Assembly: GCA_947176055.1 (NCBI GenBank)
Contig: CAMWPE010000002.1
Span: 1 to 31,943 of the forward strand
Reading direction: 5' to 3'
Length of the DNA: 31,943 bases
From: an uncultured Desulfovibrio sp.
GTDB lineage: Bacteria > Desulfobacterota > Desulfovibrionia > Desulfovibrionales > Desulfovibrionaceae
Made by a program: the position numbers and the translations under genes. Positions within the stretch are counted from its first letter, which is position 1; every line of letters starts with the position of its first letter. The notes beneath the pieces are model-generated. The model was not told the DNA's origin, ran no database searches, and saw only the letters and a list, made by a program, of their open reading frames with translations. Positions 25,083 to 31,932 of the stretch are shown in pieces.

Positions 25083-25811
25083 ATGCGATATTTTGCGGCT
25101 CTTCTGATTGTTCTTTTCGCCTTTCCAGTTTACGCCGCCGGCAACGAAACAAACGACAGCTACGGCAAAGCAAAGAAAATGTTGCGCCAGATTTACGCCG
25201 ACCATCGCGTAACGGTGTACTGCGAAGCAAGTTACGACGCGGAGAACAATATCGACTTGCCAGCCGGCTTCCAGACTTCGGCCCATCCCAAACGATCGGG
25301 AAAGATCGAATGGGAACACGCCGCGCCCGCGGAAAACTTCGGACGCGCTTTCAGGGAATGGCGCGAAGGCGATCCCCAATGCGTTCACAAAGGCCGACCC
25401 TTTAAGGGCCGACGTTGCGCGGAAAAAACAAACGGCGATTTCCGGTTAATGCAGGCCGATATGCACAATCTCTTCCCGGCTATCGGCTCGGTTAACGCTT
25501 CGCGGGGCAACCGACAATACGCCGAATTGCCATTTCAAAGAGCGGCCTTTGGCAGTTGCGAGGCGAAATACGCGGGCAACAAATTCGAGCCGCCGGATCA
25601 AGCCAAGGGCGAAGTCGCCCGCGCTTCCCTGTATATGGCCGACAGTTACAAAATTTTTAATTTGAGCAAACAACAGAGGCAATTGTTCGAGGCCTGGGAC
25701 AAACGTTTTCCCGTAACACCTTGGGAATGCGAAAGAAATCGCAGGATCGCGAAAGCGCAGGGCAACGACAATCCCAGGGTTACGGCGCCATGCCGGAAAG
25801 CCGGACTCTGA
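25083..25811 (+). CDS. endA: Secreted endonuclease I (EndA-type DNase)
   Basis: A 242-residue exported non-specific DNase of the endonuclease I family (beta-beta-alpha metal fold). The signal peptide has a hydrophobic core at residues 4-16 and likely cleavage after VYA (18). The catalytic block EWEHAAPAENFG carries the general-base His (H79). GRRCAEK, MQADMHNLFPAIGSVNASRGN and GEVARASLYMAD are all family hallmarks. Paired Cys residues fit periplasmic or extracellular disulfides. GGAG precedes the ATG. Known relatives act in the periplasm on incoming DNA or outside the cell in nutrient scavenging; which applies here is open. Confidence 0.94.
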   Translation: MRYFAALLIVLFAFPVYAAGNETNDSYGKAKKMLRQIYADHRVTVYCEASYDAENNIDLPAGFQTSAHPKRSGKIEWEHAAPAENFGRAFREWREGDPQCVHKGRPFKGRRCAEKTNGDFRLMQADMHNLFPAIGSVNASRGNRQYAELPFQRAAFGSCEAKYAGNKFEPPDQAKGEVARASLYMADSYKIFNLSKQQRQLFEAWDKRFPVTPWECERNRRIAKAQGNDNPRVTAPCRKAGL

Positions 25812-26248
25812 TGGAAAGACGGCCATGACCGGGAATATATTTGTTGATTATTTTCAGATATTCCTCAAACATGCGGAATGGCGGGGCAAAAGTATTCGAA
25901 CCCGCCAGAAAACCGGGCGTGTCCGGAGGATAGAGAGGTTTTTGACGCGCCAGCCGATCCTCGAGTTCTTCGGGTTTGCGTCCAGGAAAGGATATGTCAT
26001 GTTCCTGAAGCAAAAGGCGCGCTTATTCCTATCGCGACTCTGTGACGCCTGAAGCGACAGGGGGACGCCTCCATGGGAGGACGATAAATTGGCTCGATGA
26101 ATCGCGTCTCCGCCTCCGTTTTGTTAAAGTCGTTTTAAAAACATGACGCGGCTCGTTGGGAGCCGATTCGAAGATGACGCCCCCGGGCCTCGCGCGAGCG
26201 ATCGCGCCGCGATATAGTTTTTAGCAAAACCGGGATCCTGTCTTACCA
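25812..26248. other. 437-nt region without a supported gene
   Basis: Two short opposing open frames (25825-26052 on plus, 25780-26013 on minus) overlap here. Neither has a ribosome binding site, and the minus one depends on a TTG and runs into endA. A perfect CGGCTC/GAGCCG hairpin lies at 26149-26165. Nothing else is seen from 26053 on. Confidence 0.4.
26149..26165 (-). terminator. Weak terminator-like hairpin after the phosphoesterase operon
   Basis: CGGCTC-GTTGG-GAGCCG is a perfect 6-bp stem. On the minus strand a run of five T's follows, but only after 7 nt, so termination is uncertain. Confidence 0.3.
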
Positions 26249-26869
26249 TTATTTGTCAAAATCCCATGGCATGTGCCTCGAGGTATTGCCTTTGGCCCGC
26301 ATCGTCTCTTCGTCCAGACGCATGCCGTCGGCCAGTTTCCGCTCGACTTCCCGCCAGCGCAGAGGCGTAAAATTATGACAATCCACGCCGACGTCCAGAA
26401 CGCGTTTGCTAAAATGGCTGCCCTTGCCATGAACGTGACCGTGCAAATGCCATGAGCCGCGATAAAAACCATTCCATTCGAGAATAGGATAATGGGAGCA
26501 GACGACCAGACGGCCTTCCAGATGAAATTCCAGATAATCCGTCGCGTCCTCGAAGCCCAGGTTGAGATAAGTTTCTCGGGGAAATTTATCGTGATTTCCC
26601 GCTACAAGGTATTTTTTGCCTTTAAGACGACGCGTAATTCTTTCGCAAGCTTCGAGATCGCCTTTCCAGAACATATCGCCAAGGACGATAACCGTTCCGG
26701 CGGCGGGGACGACGGCATTCCAGTTGCGGATAATGGCCTCATTCATCTCCTGGGCATTGGCGAAAGGCCGGGCGCAATGGCCGATGATGCCTTCGTGGAA
26801 AAAGTGCGGATCGGCTGTAAAGAAAGTGTTTTTTGGGGACAAGTCGTTTAATTTGCCGAAATCTCTCAT
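26249..26869 (-). CDS. Calcineurin-like metallophosphoesterase, second gene of the operon
   Basis: A 206-residue predicted phosphoesterase. All five motifs of the two-metal site are present: TADPHFFH, VLGDMFWK, AGNHDK, CSHYP and GHVHG. It has the compact form of predicted phosphohydrolases with no extra domain. The start is placed at ATG 26869 because it overlaps the stop of the 40-aa membrane peptide gene in an ATGA arrangement. An ATG 12 nt upstream and a TTG at 27007 are in frame but would overlap that peptide gene more and lack better ribosome binding sites. It is third in an operon after the first phosphoesterase and the peptide. The substrate is unknown; nucleotide, phosphodiester or protein phosphate are all possible for this fold. 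Confidence 0.88.
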   Translation of the reverse strand: MRDFGKLNDLSPKNTFFTADPHFFHEGIIGHCARPFANAQEMNEAIIRNWNAVVPAAGTVIVLGDMFWKGDLEACERITRRLKGKKYLVAGNHDKFPRETYLNLGFEDATDYLEFHLEGRLVVCSHYPILEWNGFYRGSWHLHGHVHGKGSHFSKRVLDVGVDCHNFTPLRWREVERKLADGMRLDEETMRAKGNTSRHMPWDFDK

Positions 26870-26988
26870 CGTGTCAGCCATCCGATAATATGAATCGCGA
26901 TCCTCGCAAGAAAAACAAGGGCTTCTATGAACAGGATCAATCCCATTAGCGCGAGGGAAATCAAAGCGGCCAGAACGATAAGCGGCAT
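26866..26988 (-). CDS. 40-aa hydrophobic membrane peptide between two phosphoesterase genes
   Basis: A small gene found by reading the gap. On the minus strand GGAG lies 8 nt before ATG 26988, and the frame stays open for 40 codons to TGA at 26866-26868. The peptide begins MPLIVLAALISLALMG and ends IIGWLTR. It is almost entirely hydrophobic, with one Glu near the middle and a basic end, so it fits a single long helix or a tight hairpin in the inner membrane. It starts 2 nt after the stop of the first phosphoesterase gene, and its own stop overlaps the start of the second (ATGA). That spacing argues for a real, coupled gene. Its function is unknown; a membrane anchor or regulator for the enzymes is a guess. 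Confidence 0.6.
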   Translation of the reverse strand: MPLIVLAALISLALMGLILFIEALVFLARIAIHIIGWLTR

Positions 26989-26990
26989 AT

Positions 26991-27821
26991 TTAATACTCC
27001 AGACCAATTTTATCCCAGGGACCGTCGCCGCGAAGCTCGCTTAACGCTTCCCATTGACAACCGTCGGTCTCGCCTTTCATAAATCTATGGTAATGGCCGA
27101 AAAACCAACGTTTGGGATGATATTTCCATAAAATTTCGTCCAGAAACTCGCGCGACGGCTCATAGAACTGATCGCCTGTAAAGACATTAAAGCCGGACAA
27201 TTTCATTCCCGGAGTAAAGGCCGCGGGAGCTGTGTGCGATACCACCCAGTCGGCCCGGGAGACTGTATCGAGCAGGGCCATATCCGCTTCGCTTATTCCT
27301 TCCTGTTTCCACCAGATTTTCGGATAGCCTTCGGCCATTTTTCGCAGACGGTACATTTTATCGGACGATTCGGCCCCGCCCGCGAACAGGACAGTTACGC
27401 CGGGACTTAATGATAGCGCAGCGCCAAAGCCGCAATAGTAAATTCCCGCGTCTATTTCCCTTATCCGGCCGCCGGTTCCGGACCTATCCGGGGGGAGAAG
27501 CGAATCGAGCCTGTCCCAATCCTCGTGGTTGCCGCCTGTCCAGTAGAGCGGAACGCGACCGCCGGGAAGCCAGGAAACCTCGTTTTTTATTTTTCCGGAA
27601 CTGTCGAAGCGCGGCCAGAAGTAAGCGAAATCACCGCATTGCAGAATGACGACTTCGAAACCCAGGCCATCTTCGCTGCGAATCTCCGCGAAATCGCTCA
27701 AGGTCCTGTTAAGACGAATTTTTTTGTTAATAAAATTATTCAATTCCGAAAAATCGCCGTGAACGTCTCCCAGGACAAAAACCATTTTCGCGTTTTGTCT
27801 CCTGTCTCGCGCGAAAGTCAT
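26991..27821 (-). CDS. Calcineurin-like metallophosphoesterase, first gene of the operon
   Basis: A 276-residue predicted metal-dependent phosphoesterase. The motifs are GDVHGDF (residues 18-24, D19 and H21), QCGDF, GGNHEDW, VSHTAP and GHYH. Between them it has a large Trp/Tyr-rich insert (YPKIWWKQEG) not seen in the second enzyme. This suggests a different substrate and that the two are not a recent duplication. GAGGAG sits 6 nt before the ATG. A second Met at residue 13 (MVFVLGD) is an alternative start with poorer spacing. It leads the unit of phosphoesterase - membrane peptide - phosphoesterase, and the gap upstream separates it from the divergent HsdS-like gene. Confidence 0.9.
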   Translation of the reverse strand: MTFARDRRQNAKMVFVLGDVHGDFSELNNFINKKIRLNRTLSDFAEIRSEDGLGFEVVILQCGDFAYFWPRFDSSGKIKNEVSWLPGGRVPLYWTGGNHEDWDRLDSLLPPDRSGTGGRIREIDAGIYYCGFGAALSLSPGVTVLFAGGAESSDKMYRLRKMAEGYPKIWWKQEGISEADMALLDTVSRADWVVSHTAPAAFTPGMKLSGFNVFTGDQFYEPSREFLDEILWKYHPKRWFFGHYHRFMKGETDGCQWEALSELRGDGPWDKIGLEY

Positions 27822-28045
27822 CCTCTACTCCTCAAAGTCGCCGGGGGTTTGGCGCGACCAGCGCGCCCGAACACGGAGCGCCAATTCCGGCGAAAAAAAA
27901 TCCCAGTTTTTGCTCCGCGCCTCGTCAATGTTTAGATATAATATTTCTAATAGTCAAGAGGTATCGTTTTTCTAATTTTGAGTTCAGCAAACAATTGTTG
28001 CTACTGATCCCTAATATACCCTCGTTTTTTCCGCTCAAAAAATTA

Positions 28046-28074
28046 TTGCGGTAAGCCTTTTTATCAGATATAAA
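28046..28074 (+). promoter_or_regulatory. Candidate sigma-70 promoter giving a leaderless mRNA
   Basis: TTGCGG (28046-28051), a 17-nt spacer, and TATAAA (28069-28074). The expected transcription start, about 7 nt after the -10, coincides with the ATG at 28081. No ribosome binding site is present in the AT-rich run before the ATG. Confidence 0.5.
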
Positions 28075-28080
28075 ATATTT

Positions 28081-28740
28081 ATGGATGACGAGAAATTTTT
28101 CACGCTGGGCGACAAGGCCGAAATTCTGCGCTGTCAGCTTCCAAGGCGCAAAATCGCGATCCGGGATCTTGTAATGGGGCTTTTGCCGGACGGCCAGTTT
28201 CTCTGCCGTGAAGTCACCGCGAGCGATATTGACGCGCTGACCGGCCTCGCGGAGCTTGACCGGGATGAAGCGGTCGAGCTGAAACACACCGCGAGAGGCG
28301 AAAAGTATCTGTTGCGGGAGAACGACATCGTTTTCGTCTTCGCCGGAGTCGAGCGCTCCCTCGCGTTGACCGGACTTATTACATCCCATGAGGAGCCCGC
28401 TTTGCCTGGCCGATCCCTGTGCGTAATCCGCGCCCATGACATCGATCCTGTCTGGCTTTTTTACCGGTTGCGAATGCGGCAAACAAGGCGCGAGCTGGCA
28501 AAAATGGCGAGCAGGACTGTCAGTCCGACGCTGACAATTAATCTGGAGGAGTTGCGACAGGCTAAATTCGCCTTTCCCTCCCCGCGAGAAATCGGAGCCG
28601 CGAGAACCGCGCATTCGCTTATTTTAGAGGAAGCGGCGCTGATCCATTCGGCGAGTAATCAAATCGCGCTGGAACAGGCCCGCGTCAATTACCTGTTCGC
28701 CTCGCGCGAGGCGGAGCGGCTGAAGGGACCGGCTGGATAA
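28081..28740 (+). CDS. HsdS-like single target-recognition-domain protein
   Basis: A 219-residue protein resembling one half of a type I restriction specificity subunit. The N-terminus FFTLGDKAEILR matches the usual start of a target recognition domain. LRENDIVFVFAG and the later WLFYRLRMRQTRRELAKM, TVSPTLTINLEELRQAKFAFPS are the standard end of such a domain. The remaining ~50 residues are a helical spacer. Full HsdS proteins have two such units in ~400 aa; this one could dimerise. No HsdM or HsdR gene is adjacent, so either it serves a system elsewhere or it is an orphan. It appears to be transcribed from a promoter right at its ATG. Assignment is by motif resemblance only. Confidence 0.65.
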   Translation: MDDEKFFTLGDKAEILRCQLPRRKIAIRDLVMGLLPDGQFLCREVTASDIDALTGLAELDRDEAVELKHTARGEKYLLRENDIVFVFAGVERSLALTGLITSHEEPALPGRSLCVIRAHDIDPVWLFYRLRMRQTRRELAKMASRTVSPTLTINLEELRQAKFAFPSPREIGAARTAHSLILEEAALIHSASNQIALEQARVNYLFASREAERLKGPAG

Positions 28741-28775
28741 ATTTGTAATTCAGGCTTCTAGCCAGGGAACCGGAC

Positions 28776-29198
28776 ATGAATTACCCTTGTTGGGAATACG
28801 AAAAGTTCGTATGCGAATGTTTTTTATTTAAAAGCGTAATGGAGAGCGACGATATACAACGAACCTTGAAACTCGTTGACACGTTCATCGATTATTTTTG
28901 CAAAATTACGACGGAAATCTGCCGGGTTGACGAGGACACAATGCGCGCGTGGTTCCGGCGTTGCGTGACGGATCCCGTAAATCTTCGCAACTTCGTCATG
29001 GACTCCTCTCCCTGGAATGAAGCGCTGGCTCGTCTCGAAGTTCGCTGGAAAGTGGATATAGCCAAATTTTGCAAAGAGATGGAACTCGAAGTGAATCAGG
29101 ATATTCTGCTTATCATGGCCAGGGACGAAGGATTGATCCGCGGCGAAATCGTCGTTGTTCCGGACGAAAAGTTTTTGGAAAAATACGCCGAAGGATAA
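28776..29198 (+). CDS. Protein of unknown function, 140 aa
   Basis: I do not recognise this protein. It is cytosolic by appearance, helical and rich in Cys (six, including C5, C13 and C15) and aromatic residues. The C-terminal ~50 residues (DIAKFCKEMELEVNQDILL, then GEIVVVPDEKFLEKYA) are charged and end in a short strand-like segment. It starts 36 nt after the HsdS-like gene on the same strand, with only a weak AGGGAA before the ATG. It could be co-transcribed with that gene. Confidence 0.65.
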   Translation: MNYPCWEYEKFVCECFLFKSVMESDDIQRTLKLVDTFIDYFCKITTEICRVDEDTMRAWFRRCVTDPVNLRNFVMDSSPWNEALARLEVRWKVDIAKFCKEMELEVNQDILLIMARDEGLIRGEIVVVPDEKFLEKYAEG

Positions 29199-29441
29199 AA
29201 GACGACCAAGACCGGCCTCGCGGGTTTATAAAGCGGATATTCCTCCTTTTTGCCTGTCTCCCGCGTTGGGCGCCCGGATCCATCGTCGCAAAACCGCGAC
29301 CTTTCCCCATAGCGCGAGAACAGACTTGACGATTGACAAATTTTGGACGATTGGCAATTCTTTCGACGCGATTGCGGAAAATCCGGAAAACTGGGCGCCG
29401 GTAAATCTCCTCCGGCGTGTAACATAACAGGAGACGTCGAT

Positions 29442-30227
29442 ATGTCGGCCATGCGGGCGCGCTTTTCCCTCCCCTCCATGAATCTATTGCGGCCGGTCGA
29501 TATTATGATCGCTTTGCCCGCTCCTTTTGCCATGGCAAAAAAACCTTACCGCGCCGTCTGGCTTTTGCATTGCGCCCTCGAAGACGCCGGCGTATTTTTC
29601 GAAAGTCTTAACGCTGGGGATCTGGCCGAAGAATATAATCTGGCGCTTATCGCGCCCAGTCTGGGCAACGACTTTTTTCTCGATCATCCGCGCAACAGGA
29701 TCGGCTCCTTCCTCGATGAAATGAAATCCTCGCTGACGGATATCCTGCCTCTGTCGCCGGAAAAGAGAGACAACGCGGTTTTGGGGATCTCGATGGGAGG
29801 GTTTGGCGCCTTGCGCTGGGCGTTGGCGAGCGACGCGTTCAAGGCCGCGGCGGCGATCTCCGGAATTTTCGACGCCCACGCCGCTCCTGACAAACGCGTC
29901 GGCCGCGACAGGAACCTCCTTGGCTTACAACATGCTTTTAATAAAACCTTCCGTTTCAATCTTCTCGATGAAAAAGGAGAGACAAGGGCCGACGCGGATT
30001 TCAATCTTCTGCTAAAGGAAGACAAGCCGGACAAACCCCCCCTGAATCTCTACTGCGGCGAAGAAGATTTCTTTAGCCTCCCGCATACAAAGGCCATTTT
30101 CGCGCTAGCGACGGCCAGAGGTTATCCGGCGACTTTGCGACTTTCGCAGGGCTCGCATGATAAAAAATATTGGCGGCGCGCCTTTGGCGAAGCAATAGCG
30201 GAGCTTTTTCCCGAAGATGGCAAATAG
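29442..30227 (+). CDS. Alpha/beta-hydrolase esterase (EstA/Fes-like)
   Basis: A 261-residue cytosolic esterase of the putative-esterase family that includes S-formylglutathione hydrolase and antigen-85-like enzymes. The nucleophile elbow GISMGGFGA places Ser at residue 117. The likely acid is the Asp in YCGEEDFF, and the His lies in QGSHDKKYW near the C-terminus, so the triad is complete. The start is set at ATG 29442 because GGAG lies 8 nt upstream; the extra 33 residues from 29343 look random. No signal peptide is seen. A 243-nt gap precedes it and may hold its promoter. The substrate is unknown. Confidence 0.85.
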   Translation: MSAMRARFSLPSMNLLRPVDIMIALPAPFAMAKKPYRAVWLLHCALEDAGVFFESLNAGDLAEEYNLALIAPSLGNDFFLDHPRNRIGSFLDEMKSSLTDILPLSPEKRDNAVLGISMGGFGALRWALASDAFKAAAAISGIFDAHAAPDKRVGRDRNLLGLQHAFNKTFRFNLLDEKGETRADADFNLLLKEDKPDKPPLNLYCGEEDFFSLPHTKAIFALATARGYPATLRLSQGSHDKKYWRRAFGEAIAELFPEDGK

Positions 30228-30263
30228 CCAGACGACGCTTCTATTGACCTCCGGCGAGCGCCC

Positions 30264-30292
30264 TTGACGGAGAGCTGGGAATGTAATAAAAA
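30264..30292 (+). promoter_or_regulatory. Candidate promoter of the tRNA gene
   Basis: TTGACG (30264-30269), 17 nt, TAAAAA (30287-30292), ending 9 nt before the mature tRNA start. Confidence 0.45.
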
Positions 30293-30301
30293 CTAGTTCG
30301 C

Positions 30302-30378
30302 GGGCCCATAGCTCAGTTGGTTAGAGCGTCCGGCTCATAACCGGCAGGTCCCAGGTTCGAATCCTGGTCGGCCCACCA
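30302..30378 (+). tRNA. tRNA with CAT anticodon (probably elongator tRNA-Met)
   Basis: A 77-nt cloverleaf with encoded CCA. The D arm is GCTC-AGTTGGTTA-GAGC, the anticodon loop CTCATAA, the T arm CCAGG-TTCGAAT-CCTGG, the discriminator A. Two pairs that are normally closed are mismatched: C6-C67 in the acceptor stem and U27-C43 at the top of the anticodon stem. The body most resembles elongator tRNA-Met; a tRNA-Ile with lysidine-34 also has a CAT gene anticodon and cannot be fully excluded. It is a single tRNA gene with its own promoter and terminator. Confidence 0.93.
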
Positions 30379-30385
30379 TAATTTT

Positions 30386-30418
30386 AAAGGGATCGCGGCG
30401 CCGCCGCCATCCCTTTTT
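30386..30418 (+). terminator. Rho-independent terminator of the tRNA gene
   Basis: AAAGGGAT (30386-30393) pairs perfectly with ATCCCTTT (30409-30416), with T's continuing to 30418. It lies 8 nt after the tRNA. Confidence 0.92.
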
Positions 30419-30569
30419 ATGTTCCGTGAAAAGTCGAATCTATCCCTTGGATTAAACGCTTAAACTTCCCGCGCCGCGCAAGACATTGCCGGAAAAACAG
30501 CGCGATTACCGCTTTCCGGAATAAGCCGCCTATCCGCGCCGCGTCCGCGCTTCCTCCGCGAATCATATT

Positions 30570-31556
30570 ATGAAATTCAATTACATTATCGGCAATCCGC
30601 CTTACCAGGAAGAAGACGGCGGCGGAAGCAATGGCATAAGCGCCGCGCCGCTGTATCATAAATTTATTGAGCAGGTAAAACTACTGGATCCGGATTGTCT
30701 ATGCCTGATCATTCCCTCCCGGTGGTTCGCCGGGGGAAAAGGACTTGCGCGCTTCCGCGAAACCATGAAAGCGGATAAAAGCATAAAACAAATCGTCCAC
30801 TACCCCAAGAGCTGGGAATGCTTTCCGGAAGCCGATATCGCCGGCGGAGTGTGTCATTTTGTGCGCCTGTCTTCATATCGGGGCCTATGCCGCTTCATTA
30901 CAAAAAAGAATGGCAAGATCGTTCAAAAAAACAGGGATCTCGCGGAATTTGACGCAATAGTAGGGGACAACGACGGGATTGAAATACTGCGCAAAATATT
31001 GAGCCGCTCGACAGAATTTTTGGACAAAAGCGTCCTCCCCAGAAATTCTTTCGGATTCGCTACCTCCGCGCGAGGAACCAAAGATTATTTTCAAGGAGCC
31101 TGTAAATTATACAGCAGTTCGGGAATTTCTTATATATCTAGGAAAGATATTACGAGAAATAGCAGCATAGCTGATACTTATAAAATCGTGATTGGGACCC
31201 TGAATCCCGACAGGGGCGGCGTAAATAACTCCAGGAATGGAATGACCAATGTCACTACCAAAATAAAAATTTTACAACCTGACGAAATCCCCACCGAAAC
31301 ATATATTGTTGTGAACTTTTTTTATGACAGTAATAAGGCCATAAATTTCGCCTCTTATCTGGCGACGAGATTCGCCCGTTATCTTGTTTCATTAACGCTA
31401 AGCTCCATGCATATAGTTAGGAGCAACTTTAAATATGTCCCCGCTCTGGATTTCTCCAAACACTATACAGATGACGAGCTTTACGCTAAATATGAACTAT
31501 CAAAAGAAGAAATTGAGATTATAGAATCGTCAATTAAGCCGATGAATATACCCTAA
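30570..31556 (+). CDS. Eco57I-type adenine methylase / restriction protein, N-terminally short
   Basis: A 328-residue protein that opens directly with the catalytic motif of N6-adenine methyltransferases (IIGNPPYQ, residues 6-13). It continues with the conserved blocks LIIPSRWFAGGKGL and IAGGVCHFV of Eco57I-like restriction-modification enzymes. The region before NPPY that normally binds SAM (motif I) is missing; the frame is closed by a TAA at 30522 and has no ribosome binding site before the ATG. The rest looks like part of a target-recognition region. It is therefore either a truncated relic, a fragment working with another subunit, or a short family form. The second half is clearly more AT-rich than the genes around it, which suggests transfer. 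It lies 191 nt after a tRNA gene. Confidence 0.75.
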   Translation: MKFNYIIGNPPYQEEDGGGSNGISAAPLYHKFIEQVKLLDPDCLCLIIPSRWFAGGKGLARFRETMKADKSIKQIVHYPKSWECFPEADIAGGVCHFVRLSSYRGLCRFITKKNGKIVQKNRDLAEFDAIVGDNDGIEILRKILSRSTEFLDKSVLPRNSFGFATSARGTKDYFQGACKLYSSSGISYISRKDITRNSSIADTYKIVIGTLNPDRGGVNNSRNGMTNVTTKIKILQPDEIPTETYIVVNFFYDSNKAINFASYLATRFARYLVSLTLSSMHIVRSNFKYVPALDFSKHYTDDELYAKYELSKEEIEIIESSIKPMNIP

Positions 31557-31626
31557 GAATCCTATTGAATCAGTATGTCTCCATATCTATTTAGAGGATT
31601 CTGAACAATTGAGCATGTTTCGTTTA

Positions 31627-31670
31627 AAATTATCCCTTAATGGCGAAACAAGTCCTCCTTGGGATAATTT
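31627..31670. repeat. Perfect 10-bp inverted repeat
   Basis: AAATTATCCC (31627-31636) and GGGATAATTT (31661-31670) are separated by 24 nt. No T-run follows; GC-rich CGCGCG sequence does. Confidence 0.6.
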
Positions 31671-31903
31671 CGCGCGCGTCATAACGCGCACCGCTTCGCG
31701 CGACAAAATCGCCTTAACGTATAGATATTTTTAAAGGATATCCGGTATAGTTTAAATTATTAGTTCAAAGTTAAAAAAAAATTAAATTACGAATAGCGAT
31801 ACAGGATCATTTGTATACTTAATATAATAGATTTTAAAACTATATTCTTATTAAAGTTAATCATTTTTTATTATAATTACATATTACTGTAATTAAATTA
31901 AAA

Positions 31904-31932
31904 AATTATTGATGTAATTTATATCAATAATT
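31904..31932. repeat. Perfect 10-bp A/T-rich inverted repeat
   Basis: AATTATTGAT (31904-31913) and ATCAATAATT (31923-31932) enclose a 9-nt loop in the AT-rich tail. A second, 7-bp pair TAATTAC/GTAATTA lies at 31874-31895. Confidence 0.55.

Noticed and set aside
25780..26013. 77-aa minus-strand frame overlapping the end of endA
   Set aside because: The composition is not absurd, but it needs a TTG start directly after a stop, has no ribosome binding site, and overlaps endA. It could be a relic; not supported as a gene.
25825..26052. 75-aa plus-strand frame after endA
   Set aside because: Overlaps the previous frame in antisense, has no ribosome binding site and no recognisable features.
26882..27007. 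TTG-initiated longer form (252 aa) of the second phosphoesterase
   Set aside because: The extra 42 residues cross the 40-aa peptide gene in another frame and end at a family-typical Met; the ATGA overlap at 26866-26869 explains the start better.
29333..29361. TTGACA as a promoter for the esterase gene
   Set aside because: A good -35 hexamer, but the -10 position reads AATTCT or ATTCTT, too poor to call.
29155..29427. 90-aa plus-strand frame before the esterase
   Set aside because: Pro/Arg-rich translation, no ribosome binding site, overlaps the end of the 28776 gene.
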